This document shows, piece by piece, positions 30,267-38,425 of a stretch of DNA of 64,000 bases. Numbering within the stretch: position 1 is the stretch's first letter; every line of letters starts with the position of its first letter. The position numbers and the translations under genes were made by a program. The notes beneath the pieces were generated by a model that made no database searches, had not been told where the DNA came from, and saw only the letters and a program-made list of their open reading frames with translations. The stretch comes from Lysobacter prati (GTDB lineage: Bacteria > Pseudomonadota > Gammaproteobacteria > Xanthomonadales > Xanthomonadaceae), in assembly GCF_009765215.1 (NCBI RefSeq), contig NZ_VLNV01000001.1, forward strand, positions 744,001 to 808,000. Direction: 5' to 3'.

Positions 30267-30569
30267 TCAGTCGGCTTCGTCGAGCGGCACCACGCCGCTG
30301 ACACGCTCGCGCAATTCCTTGCCAGGCTTGAAGTGCGGCACATGCTTGCCGGGCAGCGCGACCGATTCGCCGGTCTTGGGATTGCGACCCAGGCGCGGCG
30401 GACGGTAATGCAGCGAGAAGCTTCCGAACCCGCGGATCTCGATCCGCTCACCGCCCGACAGCGATCCGCCCATCATCTCGAGCAGTGCCTTCACCGCCAG
30501 ATCCACGTCTTCGCCCTTCAGGTGGGCCTGACGTTGCGAAAGGATCTCGATGAGCTCGGATTTGGTCAT
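30267..30569 (-). CDS. ihfB: Integration host factor beta subunit
   Basis: DNA-bending nucleoid protein, partner of IhfA. The 100-residue protein starts [14 protein letters not shown], with the dimer helices, [20 protein letters not shown] (including the DNA-inserting proline arm, [12 protein letters not shown]) and a C-terminal helix. The start at 30569 is chosen over 27 upstream codons. It is downstream of rpsA, as in most gammaproteobacteria. Confidence 0.97.
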   Translation of the reverse strand: MTKSELIEILSQRQAHLKGEDVDLAVKALLEMMGGSLSGGERIEIRGFGSFSLHYRPPRLGRNPKTGESVALPGKHVPHFKPGKELRERVSGVVPLDEAD

Positions 30570-30608
30570 GGCTGGAACGGTTGCTCGCGACGGCTCGGAC
30601 TTAGAAGG

Positions 30609-30638
30609 AAGGCGGTCCGGAACGAGCCGGACCGCCTT
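30609..30638. terminator. Hairpin between rpsA and ihfB
   Basis: AAGGCGGTCCGG (30609-30620), loop AACGAG, CCGGACCGCCTT (30627-30638): a perfect 12-bp stem. The U-tract on the minus strand is weak (CCTTCTAAG), so it probably attenuates or stabilises the rpsA 3' end rather than ending transcription fully. Confidence 0.6.
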
Positions 30639-30684
30639 CGCGGTTACCACTTAGAGCGCTTCGCAGCGCCCTATTACAGCTCGA

Positions 30685-32373
30685 TTACTCGGACTTGTTG
30701 CCCAACTGCTCGCGCAGCAGCGCGCCCAGCTTGGTCGTGCCGCTGGAAGCATCGGACGTCGTGCGGTTGTAGTCCGCCAGCGCCTCCTGCTGCTCGGCTT
30801 CGTCCTTGGCCTTGATCGACAGCTGCATCGAACGGCCCTTGCGGTCCGTGCCGATGATCTTGGCTTCGACGTCCTGGCCGACCTTGAGGTACTGCGAAGC
30901 ATCCTCGACGCGCTCCTTGGCGATGTCGCGGGCGGCCACGTAGCCTTCCACGCCATTCTCGAGCTCGATGGTCGCACCCTTGGCGTCGACTTCCTTGACC
31001 TTGCCCTTGACGATCGAGCCCTTGGCGTTGGTCGCCACGTACTGGCCCATCGGGTCCTGCTCAAGCTGCTTGACGCCCAGGCTGATGCGCTCGCGCTCCG
31101 GATCGACGGCAAGCACGACGGCTTCCAGGTTGTCGCCCTTCTTGAAGTTGCGGACCACGTCTTCGCCGGTGGTTGCCCAGCTCAGGTCGGACAGGTGGAC
31201 CAGGCCATCGATACCGCCGTCCAGGCCGATGAAGATGCCGAAGTCGGTGATCGACTTGATCTGGCCCGAAACCTTGTCGCCCTTCTTGTGGATGGCGGCG
31301 AAGGTTTCCCACGGGTTGCTGGTGACCTGCTTCATGCCCAGCGAGATGCGGCGACGCTCCTCGTCGACGTCCAGGACCATGACCTGAACCTCGTCACCGA
31401 CCTGCACGATCTTGGACGGGTTGACGTTCTTGTTGGTCCAATCCATCTCGGAGACGTGCACGAGGCCTTCGACGCCCGGCTCGATCTCGACGAACGCGCC
31501 GTAATCGGTGACGTTGGAGACCTTGCCGAACACGCGGGTGTTGGCCGGGTAGCGACGGGCGATGTTGTCCCACGGATCCTCGCCCAGCTGCTTGAGGCCG
31601 AGGCTGACGCGGTTGCGCTCGCGGTCGTACTTGAGCACGCGGACGTCCAGCTCCTGGCCGACTTCCACGACTTCCGACGGGTGACGCACGCGCTTCCACG
31701 CCATGTCGGTGATGTGCAGCAGGCCATCGATGCCACCGAGGTCGACGAACGCACCGTAATCGGTGAGGTTCTTGACGACGCCCTTGAGGATCGCGCCTTC
31801 CTGCAGCTTCTCGAGCAGCTGCTCGCGCTCGACGCTGTACTCGCTCTCAACCACCGCACGGCGGGAGACGACGATGTTGTTGCGCTTGCGGTCGAGCTTG
31901 ATGAGCTTGAACTCGAGCTCCTTGCCTTCCAGGTACGCGGAGTCGCGGACCGGGCGCACGTCGACCAGGGAGCCCGGCAGGAAGCCGCGCACGTCCTTGA
32001 TGTCGACGGTGAAGCCGCCCTTGACCTTGCCGGAGATGCGGCCGGTGATGGTCTCGTTCTTCTCGAGCGCCTGCTCGAGTTCGTCCCACACCATGGCGCG
32101 CTTGGCCTTCTCGCGCGACAGGACGGTCTCGCCGAAGCCGTTCTCGATCGAGTCGAGTGCGACCTTGACTTCGTCGCCCACGGCCACGTCGATCTCGCCC
32201 GCGTCGTTACGGAACTGTTCGATCGGCACGATGCCTTCGGACTTCAGGCCGGCGTTGATCACAACGACGTCGCCGCGGACTTCCACGACAACACCGGTGA
32301 CGATTGCGCCCGGCTTCAGCTTGGCCAGATTGGTCTGGCTTTGTTCGAACAGCTCGGCAAATGATTCGGTCAT
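30685..32373 (-). CDS. rpsA: 30S ribosomal protein S1
   Basis: Binds mRNA leaders and delivers them to the 30S subunit. The 562 residues (E. coli 557) contain six S1 OB-fold repeats, visible as repeated [40 protein letters not shown] and [20 protein letters not shown] units. It starts at [16 protein letters not shown]; 11 upstream codons are excluded. It lies between cmk and ihfB, the conserved order. Confidence 0.98.
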   Translation of the reverse strand: MTESFAELFEQSQTNLAKLKPGAIVTGVVVEVRGDVVVINAGLKSEGIVPIEQFRNDAGEIDVAVGDEVKVALDSIENGFGETVLSREKAKRAMVWDELEQALEKNETITGRISGKVKGGFTVDIKDVRGFLPGSLVDVRPVRDSAYLEGKELEFKLIKLDRKRNNIVVSRRAVVESEYSVEREQLLEKLQEGAILKGVVKNLTDYGAFVDLGGIDGLLHITDMAWKRVRHPSEVVEVGQELDVRVLKYDRERNRVSLGLKQLGEDPWDNIARRYPANTRVFGKVSNVTDYGAFVEIEPGVEGLVHVSEMDWTNKNVNPSKIVQVGDEVQVMVLDVDEERRRISLGMKQVTSNPWETFAAIHKKGDKVSGQIKSITDFGIFIGLDGGIDGLVHLSDLSWATTGEDVVRNFKKGDNLEAVVLAVDPERERISLGVKQLEQDPMGQYVATNAKGSIVKGKVKEVDAKGATIELENGVEGYVAARDIAKERVEDASQYLKVGQDVEAKIIGTDRKGRSMQLSIKAKDEAEQQEALADYNRTTSDASSGTTKLGALLREQLGNKSE

Positions 32374-32601
32374 TGAAAAATACTCTGTTGAACACACGGG
32401 CCGCACCGGCTGTCATGGTCATCCACGTCGGATGACTTCAAGCAGCACGTGGTCGACCCACCCGTTATGTGGCGCGATGGAGCCACGCCATGTGTTGGTT
32501 GATTGACCATCGCGGGATTGCGATGGCGTTTGGTTTGCAACATTGTCCTGCTACGTTCGATCAACGCTGCCTCTATTCAAGACGGCCGCAATCGATGGCG
32601 C
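32374..32601 (-). promoter_or_regulatory. cmk-rpsA gap: structured rpsA leader
   Basis: A 228-base gap with no convincing gene. On the minus strand it can form several small hairpins: CATCC/GGATG (about 32419-32433), GTGGC/GCCAC (about 32469-32487) and CCATCGC/GCGATGG (32507-32526). The rpsA leader of E. coli is structured and is the target of S1 autoregulation; the same is likely here but not shown. A short open frame inside (32370-32564) is not credible. Confidence 0.5.
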
Positions 32602-33288
32602 TTACGGCGTCACCAGTTGCAGCACACGCTCGACGACCGCATCGATGCCAAGGCCGGTGGTGTCGATGCGAACGGCGTCATCGGCCGGGCGCAACGGAGC
32701 CACCGCGCGACTGGCATCGCGGGCGTCGCGGGCAAGGATCTCCCGCAGCAGACCATCTAAATTAACCGAAACCCCCTTGTCTTTCAACTGCTTATAGCGC
32801 CTTTCCGCCCTCTCTTCGGCGCTGGCGGTCAGAAACACCTTGAAGGGAGCATCCGGGAAGATGACCGTGCCCATGTCGCGGCCGTCCGCGACCAGGCCCG
32901 GGGCCTGGCGAAAGGCGCGCTGCCGGTCCTTCAGGGCCGAGCGGACCTCCGGGATCGCGGCGATGGCCGAAGCGGCCGCCCCGGCGGTCTCGGTGCGCAG
33001 TTCGTCGGTGGCATCGACGCCGTTGACCAGGACCCGCAGCTCGCCGGAGGGGTCGTCGCGGAAGCCGACCTTCGTGTCGAAGGCGCAGCGGACCAGGGCC
33101 GCGGGGTCGGCCAGGTCGAGGTCGGCCCAGCCGGCGGCGACGCCCACGGCCCGGTACAGGGCACCGGAATCGAGGTAATGCCAACCCAGTTGCTGGGAGA
33201 CGAGACGGCTGATGGTGCCCTTGCCGGAGCCCGAAGGGCCGTCGATGGTCAGGACGGGAATGCTGGTATGGGGGGCTGCGCTATTCAT
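32602..33288 (-). CDS. cmk: Cytidylate kinase
   Basis: Phosphorylates CMP and dCMP. The 228 residues have P-loop [16 protein letters not shown], the CMP site [26 protein letters not shown] and [14 protein letters not shown] (lid). It starts at MNSAAPHTS (33288); 26 upstream in-frame codons are excluded. It is the first gene of cmk-rpsA-ihfB. Confidence 0.96.
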   Translation of the reverse strand: MNSAAPHTSIPVLTIDGPSGSGKGTISRLVSQQLGWHYLDSGALYRAVGVAAGWADLDLADPAALVRCAFDTKVGFRDDPSGELRVLVNGVDATDELRTETAGAAASAIAAIPEVRSALKDRQRAFRQAPGLVADGRDMGTVIFPDAPFKVFLTASAEERAERRYKQLKDKGVSVNLDGLLREILARDARDASRAVAPLRPADDAVRIDTTGLGIDAVVERVLQLVTP

Positions 33289-33370
33289 GCGAACATTATG
33301 CGATGGGCCAGCCGCAACTGGCTTTTGCCACCCCGATTTGCACGAATTTGAACTTTTTTCCTGCAAGCGC

Positions 33371-33400
33371 TTGATCGGGGAGGGAAATAGCCGTTAGAAT
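33371..33400 (+). promoter_or_regulatory. Probable sigma-70 promoter of rpmJ
   Basis: TTGATC (33371-33376), 18-base spacer, TAGAAT (33395-33400), about 40 bases before the rpmJ ATG. It lies in the divergent cmk/rpmJ gap. Confidence 0.6.
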
Positions 33401-33440
33401 CGCCGGCTTCGTTCTTTATCCTCGTTTGCCGGAGTCTGTC

Positions 33441-33566
33441 ATGAAGGTCCTGTCCTCTCTGAAGTCGGCGAAGGCCCGTCACCGCGACTGCAAGGTCGTC
33501 CGCCGCCGTGGCAAGGTCTTCGTGATCTGCAAGTCGAACCCGCGTTTCAAGGCGCGTCAGCGCTAA
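33441..33566 (+). CDS. rpmJ: 50S ribosomal protein L36, C-minus type
   Basis: A 41-residue protein beginning [20 protein letters not shown] and ending NPRFKARQR. It aligns with the YkgO-type L36 rather than the zinc form: only two cysteines (17 and 30) remain, and the positions of the other cysteine and the histidine ligand are Ala/Arg and Phe. GGAG lies seven bases upstream of the ATG. It stands alone, away from the spc operon, with its own promoter and terminator. Confidence 0.95.
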   Translation: MKVLSSLKSAKARHRDCKVVRRRGKVFVICKSNPRFKARQR

Positions 33567-33593
33567 GAAGCCCGGCTACGCCGTGCAAGTCGA

Positions 33594-33618
33594 AAGGCCG
33601 CCGCAAGGCGGCCTTTTC
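33594..33618 (+). terminator. Terminator after rpmJ
   Basis: AAGGCCGCC, GCAA tetraloop, GGCGGCCTT then TTCTG. Perfect 9-bp stem 28 bases after the rpmJ stop. Confidence 0.85.
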
Positions 33619-33748
33619 TGTGGCCGGTCGTCCGGTTTGCATGAACCGGTTCGCTAAAACGTGACGGTGGCGCGCTGCCGCCACTTCACGCCTTGTGCGT
33701 ACAATCGTGTCCTTACCAGACCGTATTCATCCACCGAGGGGGCTCGCC

Positions 33749-34084
33749 GTGAACGTCAACAAGCGCTTCGTTGCTGTACCGCTGTTCGCATTGCTGGCCC
33801 TGGCCGGCACAGCTGCCGCCGACACCCTCCTGGTCGAGCGCGTGCAGGAAGAAAACCGCGCCGCCATGCCGGCCCGCGGCCAGACCATGGCCCAAGTCGA
33901 AGCCAGCTATGGCGCGCCGGCCGAGAAGCTTGAATCCCAGGGCGGCCAGAAGCGTCAGTGGCCGACCATCAACCGTTGGGTCTACCCCGCCTTCACCGTG
34001 TACTTCGAAAAGAGCAAGGTGATCGACGTGGTAGCCAACAAGGCCAGTGCCGAGGAAGTCGGCCCGAAGCCCGCCATTCGCTGA
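33749..34084 (+). CDS. Small secreted protein, possibly BamE/SmpA-like fold
   Basis: The 111-residue protein starts at GTG 33749, with GAGGGGG upstream. It has a clean signal peptide (KRFVAVPLFALLALAGTAAA, cut near residue 24). The mature part contains GQTMAQVEASYGAPAEK, the pattern of a BamE/SmpA-like helix followed by strands (WVYPAFTVYFEKSKVIDVV). No lipobox, so it is periplasmic. It precedes aguA by four bases, implying co-translation with polyamine genes. Function unknown; the fold is an inference from the short pattern. Confidence 0.75.
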   Translation: MNVNKRFVAVPLFALLALAGTAAADTLLVERVQEENRAAMPARGQTMAQVEASYGAPAEKLESQGGQKRQWPTINRWVYPAFTVYFEKSKVIDVVANKASAEEVGPKPAIR

Positions 34085-34088
34085 GGCT

Positions 34089-35123
34089 ATGAACGAACCT
34101 GTATTGCGCTTCCCCGCGGAGTGGGAACCCCAGTCCGCGGTCCTGATTGCGTGGCCCAACGCCGATACCGACTGGGCTGACCGCCTGGGCGAGGTCGAAG
34201 AGACCTACATCGCGCTGGTCGCGGCCATCACCTGCTTCGAGCCGGCCATCATCTGCGTGGCCGACGAGGATGTGGAAGCGTACGCGCGCGCCCGCTTGTC
34301 CTCGGCACGCGTCGACATGTCGCAGGTTCGCTTCGTCGAAGTGCCTTACGACGACACCTGGCTGCGCGACTCCGGTCCGATCACGCTGCGCCGCGAAGGC
34401 GGCTTCCGCCTGCTCGATTTCCGTTTTACCGGCTGGGGCGGCAAGTTCGACGCGAGCCAGGACGACCTCCTGGTGGAACGTCTGCACGATGCTGGAACGT
34501 TCGTTAACAGTTCGCGCTATCCGCTTGATTTTGCACTTGAAGGCGGCGCGATCGACAGCGACGGCGAAGGCACCCTGCTGACTACCTGGCAGTGCCTGCA
34601 CGAGCGCCATCCGGAGACCTCGCGCGAGGACCTGACCGGGAAGCTCTCGCAGTGGCTGCACCAGGAACGCGTGTTGTGGCTCGACCACGGCTACCTGGAA
34701 GGCGACGACACCGACGCCCACGTCGATACCCTCGCCCGCTTCGCCGCTCGCGACGCGATCGTCTACCAGGATTGCGACGACCCGTCCGATTCGCATTTCG
34801 CCGAGCTTCGGGCGATGGGCGCGGAACTGGCCGCGCTGCGTACCCGCGATGGCAAGCCGTTTCGTCTGTTCCCGCTGCCGTGGGCCAAGCCCATCGTCGA
34901 CGAAGGTCGCCGCCTGGCCGCGAGTTACGCCAACTTCCTCATCGTCAATGGCGCCGTGCTGATGCCGGCCTACGGCGACGAGGCCGATGCGCGCGCCCAG
35001 GCCGTGCTGGCCGAAGCGTTCCCCGACCGCGAAATCGTGGCCGTGCCCTGCCGCCCGCTGATCTGGCAGAACGGCAGCCTGCACTGCATCACGATGCAGC
35101 TCCCCGTCGGGCTACTGGGTTGA
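34089..35123 (+). CDS. aguA: Agmatine deiminase
   Basis: Hydrolyses agmatine to N-carbamoylputrescine and ammonia. The 344 residues are of the PAD-Porph/amidinotransferase fold. Motifs are EWEPQSAVLIAWP, DDTWLRDSGPI, EGGAIDSDGEG and GHVDTLARF-like (here AHVDTLARF), with the catalytic cysteine near the end in NGSLHCITMQLP. The ATG at 34089 is chosen over an upstream ATG at 34047 because it follows the preceding stop with GAGG in between. It is coupled with aguB. Confidence 0.95.
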   Translation: MNEPVLRFPAEWEPQSAVLIAWPNADTDWADRLGEVEETYIALVAAITCFEPAIICVADEDVEAYARARLSSARVDMSQVRFVEVPYDDTWLRDSGPITLRREGGFRLLDFRFTGWGGKFDASQDDLLVERLHDAGTFVNSSRYPLDFALEGGAIDSDGEGTLLTTWQCLHERHPETSREDLTGKLSQWLHQERVLWLDHGYLEGDDTDAHVDTLARFAARDAIVYQDCDDPSDSHFAELRAMGAELAALRTRDGKPFRLFPLPWAKPIVDEGRRLAASYANFLIVNGAVLMPAYGDEADARAQAVLAEAFPDREIVAVPCRPLIWQNGSLHCITMQLPVGLLG

Positions 35124-35154
35124 CGCCCAGCAGCCAATTCCGGACTTCACCCCC

Positions 35155-36042
35155 ATGAAGAAGAGCACCCTCCCCGTCGCCCTGATCCAGGACCGCGACC
35201 ACGGCAGCCGCGAAGCCAATCTGGCCAATATCGAGGCGCGCGTGGCCGAGGCCGCCAAGCGCGGCGCGAGGCTGGTGCTGCTGCAGGAACTGCATAACGG
35301 TCCGTACTTCTGCCAGCACGAATCGGTCAACGAGTTCGACCTCGCCGAGCCCATTCCCGGTCCGAGCACGGAACGCCTTGGCGCGTTGGCGAAGCAGCAT
35401 GGCGTCGTGCTGGTCAGCTCGCTGTTCGAGAAGCGCGCCGCAGGCCTGTACCACAACACCGCAGTCGTCTTCGATGCCGACGGTTCCACCGCGGGCAAGT
35501 ACCGCAAGATGCACATCCCGGACGATCCGGGCTTCTACGAGAAGTTCTATTTCACCCCGGGCGACATCGGCTTCGAGCCGATCCAGACCTCGGTCGGGCG
35601 CCTGGGCGTGCTGGTGTGCTGGGACCAGTGGTACCCGGAAGGCGCGCGCCTGATGGCGCTGGCCGGTGCCGAGTTGCTGCTGTACCCGACCGCGATCGGC
35701 TGGGACCCCACCGACGAACAAGCCGAGAAAGACCGCCAGCGCGATGCCTGGGTGCTCAGCCACCGCGGCCATGCCGTGGCCAATGGCTTGCCGGTGCTCA
35801 GCTGCAACCGCGTCGGCCATGAGCAGTCGCCGCTGGATGCGGCCGGCATCGACTTCTGGGGCACCAGCCACGTGCTTGGGCCGCAGGGCGAGTTCCTGGC
35901 GCAGTCGACCGTCGCCGAGCCTGAGATCCTGACGGCCGAGGTCGACATGCAGCGCAGCGAGCATGTGCGCCGCATCTGGCCGTTCCTGCGCGATCGCCGC
36001 ATCGACGCCTACGGCGATCTGCTCAAGCGCTATCGCGACTGA
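35155..36042 (+). CDS. aguB: N-carbamoylputrescine amidase
   Basis: Nitrilase-family enzyme giving putrescine, ammonia and CO2. The 295 residues hold the Glu-Lys-Cys triad: LLQELHNGPYFC (Glu), KYRKMHIPDDPGF (Lys) and VLVCWDQWYPEGAR (Cys). It follows aguA by 31 bases and completes the agmatine route from arginine decarboxylase product to putrescine. Confidence 0.96.
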   Translation: MKKSTLPVALIQDRDHGSREANLANIEARVAEAAKRGARLVLLQELHNGPYFCQHESVNEFDLAEPIPGPSTERLGALAKQHGVVLVSSLFEKRAAGLYHNTAVVFDADGSTAGKYRKMHIPDDPGFYEKFYFTPGDIGFEPIQTSVGRLGVLVCWDQWYPEGARLMALAGAELLLYPTAIGWDPTDEQAEKDRQRDAWVLSHRGHAVANGLPVLSCNRVGHEQSPLDAAGIDFWGTSHVLGPQGEFLAQSTVAEPEILTAEVDMQRSEHVRRIWPFLRDRRIDAYGDLLKRYRD

Positions 36043-36047
36043 GCCGC

Positions 36048-36584
36048 TTGGTCAGCGCGCTCTCGATTCGCACAGCCGTCGCCGGCGATCTGCCGGCGAT
36101 CACCGCGCTGTACGCGCGCGAAGTCCACGACCACGTCGCCACCTACGAGTACGACGCGCCCGACCAGGTCGAGATGACCCGGCGTTGGCATGCCATCGTC
36201 GCGCAGGGTTATCCCTACATCGTCGCCGAACTCGGCGGGCAGTTCGCTGGTTACGCCTACGCCAGCAGTTACCGCACACGCGAGGGCTATCGCTGGACGG
36301 TCGAAGACACGGTCTACATCGTTCCCGAGTTGCAGGGCCGCGGCGTCGGCCGGGCGCTGCTGCAACAGCTGATCGAAGAGTGCACCGAGCTGGGATTTCG
36401 GCAGATGGTCGCCGTGGTCGGCGACGTCAGCAACACTGCCTCTATCGCCTTGCACGAGCGTCTTGGGTTTCGCACAGTCGGTGTGTTTGCCGGGCTCGGG
36501 CGAAAGCACGGGCGCTGGCTGGATACCGTGCAGATGCAGTTGGACCTGGGTGCGGGACGGTCGACTGGTCCGGAAACGGACTAG
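36048..36584 (+). CDS. GNAT-family N-acetyltransferase
   Basis: A 178-residue protein resembling phosphinothricin/methionine-sulfoximine acetyltransferases: AVAGDLPAITALYAREV at the start, YAYASSYRTREGYRWTVEDT in the core, acetyl-CoA loop ELQGRGVGRALLQQL, and HERLGFRTVGVFAGLGRKHG. The best available start is TTG 36048, five bases after the aguB stop, so it is probably in the agu operon; substrate unknown (an amine or amino acid). The exact start is uncertain. Confidence 0.85.
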   Translation: MVSALSIRTAVAGDLPAITALYAREVHDHVATYEYDAPDQVEMTRRWHAIVAQGYPYIVAELGGQFAGYAYASSYRTREGYRWTVEDTVYIVPELQGRGVGRALLQQLIEECTELGFRQMVAVVGDVSNTASIALHERLGFRTVGVFAGLGRKHGRWLDTVQMQLDLGAGRSTGPETD

Positions 36585-36683
36585 AACTCCACTCTCGCAG
36601 CGCCAGCATTCTCAGGAAGCCGCGAGATCAAAGTCCCGACGAGCGGTCAGAATTAAAACGAACGGACGTGCTATTTTTCTCCC

Positions 36684-37295
36684 ATGTCCGCACTTGCAGC
36701 CACCAGTAAAGGCGCCGCCACCCGCGAAGCGATCATCGATCGCGCCTACGACGTCGCCTGCTCCGCCGGCTTGGAAGGCCTGTCGATCGGTCCCCTGGCG
36801 CAGGCCGTCGGTATGTCGAAGAGCGGCGTGTTCGCCCATTTCGGCTCACGCGAAGACCTGCAGCTGGCGGTCCTGGATGCGGCTGGCCAACGCTTCGTCG
36901 GCCATGTCCTGCTGCCAGCCCTCAAACTGCCGCGCGGCCTGCCCAGGCTGCGTGCGATCGTCGAAGCCTGGTTCGACTGGGCGCGGCAATCATCCGAAGG
37001 CGGCTGCCTGCTGCTCAGTGCGGCCAGTGAGTACGACGATCGCCCGGGTGACATACGCGACCGCGTTGTCGCCCACGAACTGCGCTGGCGTCGGGAACTG
37101 TCCCGCGCCATCGCGCTGGCTGTAGAAACCGGCGACCTCGCCGCCGATACCGACGCCGAGCAGATGGCCTTCGAGGTCTACAGCCTCGCGCTCGTCGTTC
37201 ACCACGATGCCGGCCTGTTCGGCTTCGAACTGGCCGTGACCCGCGGCCGCCGTGCCCTCGAGCGGCTGTTCCGCTCGTACTCCGCCACCCTCTGA
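36684..37295 (+). CDS. TetR-family transcriptional regulator
   Basis: The 203-residue repressor has its helix-turn-helix at about residues 14-58 (REAIIDRAYDVACSAGLEGL, then VGMSKSGVFAHFGSREDLQL) and a C-terminal TetR_C-type domain. The 99-base gap upstream contains an A/T-rich stretch with CGAACGGACGTGC about 10-30 bases before the ATG, a candidate operator but not palindromic. It is followed by an alpha/beta hydrolase 18 bases later, its probable target. Confidence 0.9.
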   Translation: MSALAATSKGAATREAIIDRAYDVACSAGLEGLSIGPLAQAVGMSKSGVFAHFGSREDLQLAVLDAAGQRFVGHVLLPALKLPRGLPRLRAIVEAWFDWARQSSEGGCLLLSAASEYDDRPGDIRDRVVAHELRWRRELSRAIALAVETGDLAADTDAEQMAFEVYSLALVVHHDAGLFGFELAVTRGRRALERLFRSYSATL

Positions 37296-37313
37296 CCCCT
37301 ACCGGAGGCTCCC

Positions 37314-38240
37314 GTGTACCCGCTCATCGCCACAATTAGCACGACCGTTCGTAACATCATGCGACTGTACGGCCTGCGTCTGGGGTTCGCGCTTGGCGCC
37401 CCGATCTCTCCGGCAGCAACGGTGAAGCGTGCCGCGCGCCTGTTCTCGACGCCGATGTCCTCGACCCGCAGCCGCGCCCTCGCCGCGTCCACCCAGGGCG
37501 CTCGCGAAGAGCAGCTCGATGTCGATGGCCATGCCATTGCTGCGTACGTCTGGGGCAACCCGGACAGGCAGCCTTACGTACTGTTTGCGCACGGCTGGTC
37601 CAGCCATGGCACGCGCATCGCCGCGTGGCTGCCTGGCCTGCTTGCCGCAGGCTATGCGGTAGTCGCATTCGATCAGCCTGCGCACGGTCGAAGCCCGGGC
37701 ACACAGGCGACGCTGCCCGATTTCACCCGCCATCTGCTGGCCGTTGGCGACCACTACGGTCCGGCAGCGGCAGTGATCGGGCATTCGCTCGGCGGCGCAG
37801 CAACGCTGCTCGCGATGGCTCGTGGATTGAAGGCGGCCCGCGCGGTCCTGATTGCTCCGGCCGCCGACCCGGTTGCCGCGGCCGAACGATTCGCCAACGT
37901 GATGTGGATTGGGCACAGGCTGTTCCTGCGCATGTTCACCTACTTCGAGAGCCGGATCGGCATCACCTTCGCCGAGCAGCAGGCACACCTGAATGCTCCG
38001 GTGATCGGCCGCCCTGCGCTGATCGTGCACGACCTGGAAGATCGCGACGTTCCCTGGGAGGAAGGCGAGCGCTACGCACGCTACTGGCCGGACTCGCGCC
38101 TGCTGACCACGCGTGGCCTGGGCCATCGCCGCGTCCTCGACGATGGCGAGGTGATCGCCGCCAGCCTGCGCTTCCTGCACGGGGAAGCCGTCGGCGATCG
38201 CATCGTATCCAGCACCAACCTGCCCTTTGGCGTCGCCTGA
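37314..38240 (+). CDS. Alpha/beta hydrolase
   Basis: A 308-residue serine hydrolase of unknown substrate. Visible are oxyanion motif FAHGWSSHG, DQPAHGRSPG, nucleophile elbow IGHSLGGAATLLAMA, acid in HDLEDRDVPW and catalytic His in TRGLGHRRVLDD. The start is GTG 37314 with GGAGG five bases upstream. The first 60 residues are less conserved, with a weakly hydrophobic start. It is co-directional with the TetR gene upstream and ended by a hairpin. Confidence 0.87.
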   Translation: MYPLIATISTTVRNIMRLYGLRLGFALGAPISPAATVKRAARLFSTPMSSTRSRALAASTQGAREEQLDVDGHAIAAYVWGNPDRQPYVLFAHGWSSHGTRIAAWLPGLLAAGYAVVAFDQPAHGRSPGTQATLPDFTRHLLAVGDHYGPAAAVIGHSLGGAATLLAMARGLKAARAVLIAPAADPVAAAERFANVMWIGHRLFLRMFTYFESRIGITFAEQQAHLNAPVIGRPALIVHDLEDRDVPWEEGERYARYWPDSRLLTTRGLGHRRVLDDGEVIAASLRFLHGEAVGDRIVSSTNLPFGVA

Positions 38241-38310
38241 TCGGGACCACTCGCGTTGCCCCGATGGGGGTCTGGCTCTAAGCTGCGCTGCAGCCACTCC
38301 ATACATCAGC

Positions 38311-38337
38311 AAGACGGCGCCGGACTGGCGCCGTCTT
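38311..38337 (+). terminator. Hairpin after the alpha/beta hydrolase
   Basis: AAGACGGCGCC, loop GGACT, GGCGCCGTCTT: perfect 11-bp stem about 70 bases after the hydrolase stop; short U-tract (TT). It separates the hydrolase from the TraB gene. Confidence 0.7.
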
Positions 38338-38425
38338 GCTGCGCAAACCCCGAAAGGCAACGCCGCATGCCCGCAGCACCTCACATCGTTTCCCGCCCCT
38401 CCCCGTCCGACCGGAGGGTGCAACC

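Noticed and set aside
32370-32564. 64-residue frame in the rpsA leader
   Set aside because: No homology pattern or ribosome-binding site; ends across the rpsA start.
33301-33440. Zur-type operator upstream of the C-minus rpmJ
   Set aside because: No A/T-rich palindrome of the Zur type is present; only a normal promoter is seen.
36640-36683. Operator for the second TetR gene
   Set aside because: The CGAACGGACGTGC stretch is not a palindrome and gives no clear half-site pair.
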